In this document: one piece after another, positions 25,130 to 30,139 of the stretch
How positions within the stretch are numbered: position 1 is the stretch's first letter
Layout: each line of letters starts with the position of its first letter
Virus record (IMG/VR): IMGVR_UViG_3300035187_002201
Location: 1 to 35,237 of that record
Direction: 5' to 3' (one strand)
Length of the DNA stretch: 35,237 nucleotides
From: a virus
The notes under the pieces: generated by a model
Databases searched by the model: none
What the model saw: only the letters and a program-made list of their open reading frames with translations
What the model was told of the DNA's origin: nothing
Position numbers and translations under genes: made by a program

Positions 25130-25801
25130 ATGAAGATAAATGTATCAGATGGCTTTGTTGAATTGGTTGACCATATGGGAGATGATTTAGCAATAGTGAA
25201 TGCTGCTCGTGTCTCTTATGCTGGAGCAAGTGATGAATGGACTGATCGAGATGAAAGGCTTTTGCAATATCTTTGGGATCACAATCATTCATCTCCCTTT
25301 AGACATGGCAACATAAAATTTAGAATTAAGGCACCAATCTTTATTTTAAGACAATGGATGAAACATCAAGTTGGCTGTGCATGGAATGAGCAATCAGCAC
25401 GATACACCAAGATTGAAGATAGCTTCTTTTATCCTGAACATTTTAGACTGCAAGACACTAAAAACAAGCAGGGATCAAGCGGATATTTAGATGATGATCA
25501 AGATATGAATGCTCTGGTCTTAGTCGCTGAAAGCTATAATCTGGCATACAACAATTATGAAAAGTTGCTTGAAATGGGAGTATGTAGAGAGCAAGCGAGA
25601 ATGATTTTGCCCGTTGGGATTTATAGTGAATGTATTTGGTCGGCTAGTACTCAGGCGATCATGCACTTTTTAAAGCTCAGAATGGATAGTCATTCTCAAT
25701 TTGAAATGCAAGAATTTGCTAAAGCTGTATATACTATCGCATCAACTATTTTCCCAAAAACGATGGAGCTTATCGATGCAATGCCTCAGATGCCACAATG
25801 A
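25130..25801 (+). CDS. thyX: flavin-dependent thymidylate synthase ThyX
   Basis: 223 residues. It has ILRQWMKHQ then WNEQSARY (residues about 72-92), the ThyX FAD/substrate motif, and LPVGIYSEC with R157, plus MHFLKLRMDSHSQFEMQEFA near the C terminus. The usual motif is RHRx7S; here it reads KHQx8S (S89), one residue longer, a form I have seen in some phage ThyX proteins. It makes dTMP from dUMP using methylene-tetrahydrofolate and reduced flavin. AGGAG lies just before the ATG. It leads an operon with a dCMP deaminase that feeds it dUMP. Confidence 0.9.
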   Translation: MKINVSDGFVELVDHMGDDLAIVNAARVSYAGASDEWTDRDERLLQYLWDHNHSSPFRHGNIKFRIKAPIFILRQWMKHQVGCAWNEQSARYTKIEDSFFYPEHFRLQDTKNKQGSSGYLDDDQDMNALVLVAESYNLAYNNYEKLLEMGVCREQARMILPVGIYSECIWSASTQAIMHFLKLRMDSHSQFEMQEFAKAVYTIASTIFPKTMELIDAMPQMPQ

Positions 25802-25958
25802 AATCAAATCAACCTTAGCAGGCTCAAGTATGGAGTACCACTATTGCAAGAGTTGTCGAGCAATACTTGATCAGAATGCAATCATCATCGCATACGATGA
25901 TATTTCTTATGATGAAAGTTGGGATGATATCACCAAAGACGAGGACGAAGATGAATAG
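25776..25958 (+). CDS. 60-residue zinc-ribbon protein
   Basis: ATG 25776, inside the end of thyX (overlap 26 bases), has GGAG seven bases upstream. The sequence has two CxxC pairs, CLRC (residues 3-6) and CKSC (about 24-27), separated by a short hairpin (SSMEYHY), a zinc ribbon. The C-terminal third is strongly acidic (DESWDDITKDEDEDE). Such small proteins in phages often bind DNA or RNA polymerase; the role is unknown. Confidence 0.65.
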   Translation: MQCLRCHNEIKSTLAGSSMEYHYCKSCRAILDQNAIIIAYDDISYDESWDDITKDEDEDE

Positions 25959-26427
25959 TTTTTTTGATGTATGCTGGCTTGTGATGGGAATGATCTTTAA
26001 TCCCAATCAAGTTAAGCAAGATCTAAGCTGGGAAAAGATGATTTCTAAGTCAATCCCAAGTAGAATGAGAGCTTGCCAACAAGTTGCATCTAGTGCTGAA
26101 AAGATGGGCGTTGATCCTTACCTGATGATTGCCCTTGCTTTTCATGAGAGCCGTTTTCAAGGTGGCTTAGTATCATCTGCAGGAGCTCAAGGCATCATGC
26201 AAGTAAAAAAAGAATTTTTCCATTGCCCGGGATGTAGTGAGATTGAGTATGGTATCAAGGCATATCAAACATGGCTTATCGCAAGTCAAGGCGATGTTTG
26301 TCTTGCTCTCGGTCGCTATACAGTAGGCAATAAAGGCCAGTGCGGAAAGAGATCTAAAGCGATCATCAAACTTGCTTCTGAGATTGCTTGTCTTGCGTCA
26401 AAGGATGATGATTGCTATGAGTGCTAA
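25951..26427 (+). CDS. lytic transglycosylase / lysozyme-like protein
   Basis: 158 residues from ATG 25951 (GAGG upstream, overlapping the previous stop). After a hydrophobic N terminus (FFDVCWLVMGMIF) that could be a signal or membrane segment, the SLT-type domain is clear: IALAFHESRFQGGLVSS with catalytic E66, GAQGIMQV (78-85), and a C-terminal part with AYQTWLIA and RYTVGNKGQC. It cuts peptidoglycan glycan strands. In this position it may be the endolysin or act at infection; no holin or spanin could be confirmed. Several Cys residues suggest folding outside the cytoplasm. Confidence 0.8.
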   Translation: MNSFFDVCWLVMGMIFNPNQVKQDLSWEKMISKSIPSRMRACQQVASSAEKMGVDPYLMIALAFHESRFQGGLVSSAGAQGIMQVKKEFFHCPGCSEIEYGIKAYQTWLIASQGDVCLALGRYTVGNKGQCGKRSKAIIKLASEIACLASKDDDCYEC

Positions 26428-26857
26428 AGATAAAGCATTTTTGAGCATGGCTGAAATCATGGCTGGTCTTTCACCATGTAGTCGAGCAAAGGTTGGAGCG
26501 GTGATTGTTAAAGGTGATGTGCCCATCATCTCTTCATTCAATGGTATTGCTCGCAAGCAAAGCGGCCTTTGTGGAGGTGCTGATTGTCTTAGAGATAGAT
26601 GTCAAATAGCTAGTGGATCAGAAAGCCAAATAGGTTGCCACCATGCTGAATTTAATGCGATTGCGAATGCTGCTAGAAATGGAATTGCAACTGATGGATG
26701 CTCGATTTATGTAACCGCACCACCTTGTTTAATGTGTGCTAAGTTAATTCATCATGCTGGTATCAAATCAGTTATTTATGAAGATCGAGATAATAGGTGG
26801 ATCTCAACAGGTGAAGAGTATTTGAAAGCCAACGGTATTGATATTTTTAAGATTTAG
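26417..26857 (+). CDS. dCMP / cytidine-type deaminase
   Basis: 146 residues from ATG 26417, overlapping the previous stop by 11 bases. Zinc site: HAEFN with H76 and E78, then APPCLMC with C104 and C107, the standard deoxycytidylate deaminase signature (H-A-E, P-C-x-x-C). Two further clusters (CGGADCLRDRC, residues about 52-62) resemble the second zinc site of T4-like dCMP deaminases. It converts dCMP to dUMP, which ThyX then methylates. It ends the ThyX operon, before a stem-loop terminator. Confidence 0.85.
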   Translation: MSAKDKAFLSMAEIMAGLSPCSRAKVGAVIVKGDVPIISSFNGIARKQSGLCGGADCLRDRCQIASGSESQIGCHHAEFNAIANAARNGIATDGCSIYVTAPPCLMCAKLIHHAGIKSVIYEDRDNRWISTGEEYLKANGIDIFKI

Positions 26858-26862
26858 ATATA

Positions 26863-26929
26863 TCAGCCTCAATCTTAGTCTAAATTCTGAATGATGGGTT
26901 TTGCTCTAAAAGAGAGGCTGAGATTTTTT
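26863..26929 (+). terminator. stem-loop plus T-run at end of the ThyX operon
   Basis: Plus strand TCAGCCTC (26863-26870) pairs with GAGGCTGA (26914-26921), followed by six T residues (26924-26929). The loop is long (43 bases), so it is not a classic tight terminator, but its place 6 bases after the deaminase stop and the T-run suit termination. It belongs to the stem-loop family described below. Confidence 0.5.
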
Positions 26930-26944
26930 ATTTCAGATAGAGTA

Positions 26945-26993
26945 GCCAGCTCTTAAAGTAATTTCCAAACTAAAGTCCTAGGAGAGAGCTGGC
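26945..26993. repeat. stem-loop GCCAGCTCT / AGAGCTGGC
   Basis: A perfect 9-bp inverted repeat (26945-26953 and 26985-26993) around a 31-base loop, with the motif CAGATAGAGTA directly upstream on the plus strand. Nothing codes here. Confidence 0.65.
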
Positions 26994-27044
26994 AAATATT
27001 AAACACACAACAAGCAAAAATTATTTCAGATATATCAGCCTTGA

Positions 27045-27338
27045 TTATTCTTCTTCAATATCAAATGGTTTAAACATTTTTTGATCATCAGGCATAGACA
27101 CATAAACGCCAATAATATCTGATCTATTTAATCTGAAAGCATCTGAAAACACTGGAGTATTTATGCGATCATGGCTTTTAGGTGTTACTTCTGTTACTTC
27201 TATCAAATCACCAGCCTTTAGTTCTGTTTCATCTTTAGCAACTCCTAGAACTTTAAATAATTCTGAATGCATTCTAGTGTCTTCCCATTCTGCTATAACA
27301 TATCCACTCATTGGTCTAAGATAATTTGCTGTTTTCAT
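27045..27338 (-). CDS. small GroES-like protein (possible co-chaperonin), unknown
   Basis: 97 residues from ATG 27338, with GGG six bases upstream; an ATG at 27344 adds two residues. The layout, YLRPMSGYVIAEWED, then LFKVLGVAKDETELKAGDLI, and a C-terminal LNRSDIIGVYV, follows the 10-kDa co-chaperonin pattern (RP at the start, a V-x-x-GD centre, a DI-L/G-V end). Phage T4 gp31 shows that phages can carry such proteins. The pattern is suggestive only. It stands alone between stem-loop arrays, with its own leader hairpin, which suggests a moron expressed by itself. Confidence 0.5.
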   Translation of the reverse strand: MKTANYLRPMSGYVIAEWEDTRMHSELFKVLGVAKDETELKAGDLIEVTEVTPKSHDRINTPVFSDAFRLNRSDIIGVYVSMPDDQKMFKPFDIEEE

Positions 27339-27358
27339 GTTCATCCCTTTCAGATAGA

Positions 27359-27416
27359 TCAGCCTCGATTTGAGTTTAGTATTTTACAAGTTTCTTCACT
27401 GAAAAAAAGAGGCTGA
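27359..27416. repeat. stem-loop TCAGCCTC / GAGGCTGA, second copy
   Basis: The same 8-bp arms as the hairpin at 26863-26921, with a 42-base loop of different sequence. On the minus strand it lies in the leader of the GroES-like gene, 20 bases from its ATG. Confidence 0.65.
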
Positions 27417-27423
27417 GATTAGT

Positions 27424-27475
27424 TCCGCTCAAGGTGCTTCGCATCAACAAATTCACTTCAAAGAGGTGGAGCGGA
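27424..27475. repeat. stem-loop TCCGCTC / GAGCGGA
   Basis: A perfect 7-bp inverted repeat with a 38-base loop directly next to the stem-loop at 27359-27416. Arm length and loop size are close to the other members, with different arm bases. Confidence 0.55.
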
Positions 27476-27482
27476 TAACCTT

Positions 27483-27524
27483 AAACAGATAGCAAGCCTA
27501 TTTAATTTCAATATACTTGAAATT
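27483..27524 (-). repeat. second copy of the initiator gene 3' end (NFKYIEIK-stop)
   Basis: Reads NFKYIEIK-TAG on the minus strand at 27498-27524, in frame and directly after the stop of the endonuclease gene. The last 27 bases match the end of the initiator gene (28323-28349) except at four third-codon positions. Similarity continues past the stop (ATCTGTT-like stretch). Confidence 0.8.
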
Positions 27525-28280
27525 TCATAAAAGATCATAAATCTTAGAAGATGTAAGCCTCCCAACAATCCATCCATCTTGTAAATAATTCAATAAAACT
27601 GACTGATCAACTTTTCTTTGTCTTGTGTTGATGCGATTAAAGTTTAAAGCTTTTGATATAATCTTATCATTTTGTTTTTTGATGATAATTGTTGATGAGC
27701 AGGTTAATCTATATCCGTCAAGCATGTACTTCAGAAGGTCGCAAGAATAAATAAAAATCGTATGATGATCTTTCTTGATCTTCAATTTTTTATTGCCAGC
27801 ATTGTTGTTTCTTCCTTTTCCAATGCCACCTCTTCCACCTGGAACAAGATTATACATGCAACCAAGTTGACTCGAATACCTTTCGATTGAAATGTTATTT
27901 ACTAGGTTTTTTTCTAGATTAAAGGCGTCTTCTGATGATGTACAAAATTTTAAAACAAATCTTAAAAACGACTTTCTACCATACTCTTTAACCGCTTTTT
28001 GAATCTCAATTCCTCCACCTAGATAATTTCTTAATACATATTCCAATGTATACATTGATCTATATTTTCCATTAACACGCTCTAAAACAGTTCTCTTCCC
28101 AATATAGAAAAAGCCATTGGTTTTATTCACAACAAGATAAACATAATGATAGCTGCCATCATCCCCCAAGATTGGAGTGATGTTATCATCAAGGTTGTTG
28201 ATAATGCTTTCAACAAAGATTTGTGCTTCATCATGAATGAAATTGATATCACCTGATGAGTAAGTTGGATTGATTTTCAT
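27525..28280 (-). CDS. GIY-YIG homing endonuclease
   Basis: 251 residues. The nuclease domain begins at about residue 44: YVYLVVNKTNGFFYIGKRT (VYL 47-49 and YIG 59-61 stand for GIY and YIG), then a basic middle and EDAFNLEKNLVNN, whose Glu suits the metal ligand. A YNLVPGGRGGIGKG segment follows, as in phage Seg-type enzymes, and the last about 80 residues are Lys-rich DNA-recognition sequence. AGG is six bases before the ATG. It sits directly downstream of the initiator gene, and a second copy of that gene's end follows its stop, as expected of a mobile endonuclease cassette. It would cut initiator alleles lacking the insertion. Confidence 0.85.
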   Translation of the reverse strand: MKINPTYSSGDINFIHDEAQIFVESIINNLDDNITPILGDDGSYHYVYLVVNKTNGFFYIGKRTVLERVNGKYRSMYTLEYVLRNYLGGGIEIQKAVKEYGRKSFLRFVLKFCTSSEDAFNLEKNLVNNISIERYSSQLGCMYNLVPGGRGGIGKGRNNNAGNKKLKIKKDHHTIFIYSCDLLKYMLDGYRLTCSSTIIIKKQNDKIISKALNFNRINTRQRKVDQSVLLNYLQDGWIVGRLTSSKIYDLL

Positions 28281-28306
28281 GCTTTGCCTTTTTGAAGAGT
28301 GATCAT

Positions 28307-28349
28307 TAACAGATTGATCAGGTTATTTGATTTCAATGTATTTGAAATT
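28307..28349 (-). repeat. first copy of the initiator 3' end and flank (direct repeat of 27483-27524)
   Basis: Contains the true gene end NFKYIEIK-TAA and downstream CTGATCAATCTGTTA. Together with the copy at 27483-27524 it forms direct repeats flanking an endonuclease cassette of about 820 bases. Confidence 0.75.
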
Positions 28350-29774
28350 GTCTTGAATGGTTTTTGAGCATTGATTGATCTGAGATGTTGAGCAGATGAT
28401 GAAATTCATCTGAGGCCTGATCTTAATGATCTCATCAATCTCATTGTGTAGGTATTGCATAAACTTGTTGGTTTGGTTTGAATGCCCATAGATGATCATG
28501 TACTCCACATTTTCCACAAGCAGATCAACCTTGATATCTACAAAGCCTTCATTCTGCTTTGCATATCGATCATAGAGTTGCCTTCTGAGTTGAGCTAGAT
28601 AATCAAAGCTCCCAAAGAAAAGAGAAGGACAGCCAAATCTTCGATCATCTTCATTTTCCATTTGATAAAGAGCATACTTCATGATGCCTACTGCAATATG
28701 CTCAGTTGCTGATTTTGAGCCATGAATGAAGAGCTTTTGATTAACTGGGATTGTTGTTGCATTGACAATCAAATCTCTTTCAGCTTGTGAAACCTTGCCT
28801 TTAAAGTTTTGTAAGCTCATGTCAATCTGACTTTTAAGCAGCAAGACTTTCTCACTGTTTAAAGCTCTGATGATTTTGCATTGCCTTGAAAGCTCAACAT
28901 TGAATTTCTTAGGTAGTGCTTGATGATTGCAATATCCCATCTCTTGATTGATCTTATAATGCTCAGGTGCTTCAGGCCAATTTGCTTTAAGCTTTGCCAC
29001 TGGTCTTTCTCCAATGTGAATGACTTCATCTTTTAGGAGATTTTTCATGTGATCCCATCTAGGAGTATGAGCATCAGAAAAACAAAAATCATTCTCAGAC
29101 TTCACGCGTGCGTCTTGCTTAATTATAGTTTCTTTCTCTCTTAATAATGTATGGTCAAAATTGCCTAACAATTCGGCATTTTTGCCTAACAATTCGGCAT
29201 TTTTGTCCATAGGTATGTCCATTTTTGTCCATAGGGTATGGACATTTTTGTCCATAGGGGTATGGACATTTTTGCCTATTAAATCGGCGTTTTTGTCCAT
29301 AGGGGTAACAGTCGCATTTAACACATGATCTAAGACTGATTGAGCAATTTCTTTGATCATCAAATTGCTTGCTTGAGGTGGCAAAATATCTTGATTGACC
29401 TCATTGAAATCAGCCCATGATTTCCAATATCTCAAGATCAATTTTGATGTAAAGCACCAAGTATTGCTCTCATACTCTTTCTTGCTCTCATCCTTCTCAG
29501 TTGGCTTTGTGTTGTTCTCTTTGTGCAAAAAGCCATGCTCGCAAAGTGTTTGACATGTTCTTCTGATCGTTCGTTCATTGATACCTAGTGATCTTGAAAT
29601 CTCAGAATATCTTTGCTTGATTGATAGATTTTTGAGATTGGGATAAACATCATAAAGCTCTAAAAGCAACATGATAACTCTTTGGCCGTTGGGAATGGAT
29701 CCCATTGTCTTGCACCTGTTAATATTGGAGGCAACGCCCCAGCTGGTAACATTCTTTGAAAATAACTTGCTCAT
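28323..29774 (-). CDS. replication initiator protein with internal iteron array
   Basis: 483 residues. The N terminus has a winged helix-turn-helix (NLSIKQRYSEISRSLGINER, RTIRRTCQTLCEHGFLHKEN), the fold used by many phage and plasmid initiators. Residues about 155-205 are a low-complexity repeat (PMDKNADLIGKNVHT, PMDKNVHT, KMDIPMDKNAELLGKNAEL) encoded by the iteron array, as in lambda O. The C-terminal half is a mixed domain (FGCPSLFFGSFDYLAQLRRQ, NFIICSTSQINQ) that likely contacts the DnaB-type helicase. AGGAG lies four bases before the ATG. It is transcribed divergently from the helicase operon. Family recognition is by architecture. Confidence 0.7.
   Translation of the reverse strand: MSKLFSKNVTSWGVASNINRCKTMGSIPNGQRVIMLLLELYDVYPNLKNLSIKQRYSEISRSLGINERTIRRTCQTLCEHGFLHKENNTKPTEKDESKKEYESNTWCFTSKLILRYWKSWADFNEVNQDILPPQASNLMIKEIAQSVLDHVLNATVTPMDKNADLIGKNVHTPMDKNVHTLWTKMDIPMDKNAELLGKNAELLGNFDHTLLREKETIIKQDARVKSENDFCFSDAHTPRWDHMKNLLKDEVIHIGERPVAKLKANWPEAPEHYKINQEMGYCNHQALPKKFNVELSRQCKIIRALNSEKVLLLKSQIDMSLQNFKGKVSQAERDLIVNATTIPVNQKLFIHGSKSATEHIAVGIMKYALYQMENEDDRRFGCPSLFFGSFDYLAQLRRQLYDRYAKQNEGFVDIKVDLLVENVEYMIIYGHSNQTNKFMQYLHNEIDEIIKIRPQMNFIICSTSQINQCSKTIQDNFKYIEIK
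29161..29310. other. putative replication origin: seven iterons inside the initiator gene
   Basis: Units starting TTGCC or TTGTCC at 29161, 29182, 29203, 29225, 29248, 29272 and 29293; spacings 21, 21, 22, 23, 24, 21. The two TGCC units at 29161 and 29182 are identical. Units at 29225 and 29248 are TGTCCATA-n3/4-TATGGACA dyads; TGCC units end GGCA or GGCG. Each is separated by a T5 stretch. The three odd lengths add to 69 bases, preserving the reading frame. Placement in the initiator gene matches lambdoid origins. Confidence 0.65.
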
Positions 29775-29804
29775 ATCTCTCCTTGTTTGAGCTTGATTTA
29801 ATTT

Positions 29805-29833
29805 ATTGTAAATATTATATTGACAAGTGTCAA
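29805..29833 (-). promoter_or_regulatory. leftward promoter for the initiator gene
   Basis: Minus strand TTGACA (29833-29828), 17-bp spacer, TACAAT (29810-29805). Start near 29798, about 24 bases before the initiator ATG. It overlaps the rightward promoter, with the -35 boxes facing each other. Confidence 0.8.
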
Positions 29834-29848
29834 TGTATTATTTACAAT
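29820..29848 (+). promoter_or_regulatory. rightward promoter for the regulator-helicase operon
   Basis: Plus strand TTGACA (29820-29825), 17-bp spacer, TACAAT (29843-29848). Start near 29855. The -10 is overlapped by the palindrome ATTTAC-AATA-GTAAAT (29840-29855), a candidate operator for the adjacent HTH protein. Confidence 0.8.
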
Positions 29849-29893
29849 AGTAAATGATTTTTTTAATCAATCGTTTTGTCAGAAGGAGATATG

Positions 29894-30139
29894 ATGACAA
29901 AGACAAATATCAAAATTAAGGAGCTAGTTTATCTAGGCTTCACCGTTTCAGATCTAGCTTTAAAACTCGGAGTTACTAGACAATGCATGTATAACTATCT
30001 TGATGATGAATATAGTTGCAAGCTCGCAATCGCAAGAAAACTTGAGGCAATCACAGGGATCAGTCATCAATTCTTTATGTATCCAGTGCCAACAGCATTG
30101 CAATTCTTACCAGGAGCAAATAACAATGGCACTAAGTGA
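29894..30139 (+). CDS. Cro/XRE-like HTH regulator
   Basis: 81 residues from ATG 29894 (GGAG five bases upstream; ATG 29891 is too close to the ribosome site). The helix-turn-helix is VSDLALKLGVTRQCMYNYLD (about residues 16-35), followed by KLAIARKLEAITGIS, the usual XRE helices. It is the first gene to the right of the symmetric promoter pair, like Cro, and may repress both promoters through the ATTTAC-type sequences. It overlaps the helicase start by 14 bases. Confidence 0.75.
   Translation: MTKTNIKIKELVYLGFTVSDLALKLGVTRQCMYNYLDDEYSCKLAIARKLEAITGISHQFFMYPVPTALQFLPGANNNGTK

Larger units (their letters stand above)
26852..27499. repeat. five dispersed copies of a CAGATA-n4-AGCC motif
   Basis: Plus-strand copies at 26852-26869, 26931-26948, 27024-27041, 27348-27365 and 27483-27499. 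Two copies (27024 and 27348) are tttcagata-t/g-atcagcct and differ at only one of 18 bases. Three copies contain the left arm, or most of it, of a stem-loop (TCAGCCTC, and GCC of GCCAGCTCT). They border the deaminase, the GroES-like gene and the duplicated gene end. Confidence 0.7.

Noticed and set aside
25005-25292. A minus-strand open frame opposite the start of thyX
   Set aside because: It lies on the other strand of a well-supported ThyX, runs through the promoter region, and has no ribosome site or recognisable protein character.
27483-28349. Group I intron splitting the initiator gene
   Set aside because: The initiator frame is already complete with its own NFKYIEIK-stop, the base before the second copy is not the G expected at a 3' splice site, and no group I core was recognised. 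Duplicate-end insertion fits better.
29161-29310. CRISPR array
   Set aside because: Units are 21-24 bases including spacers, lie in a coding gene, and have no cas genes; they are iterons or dyads.
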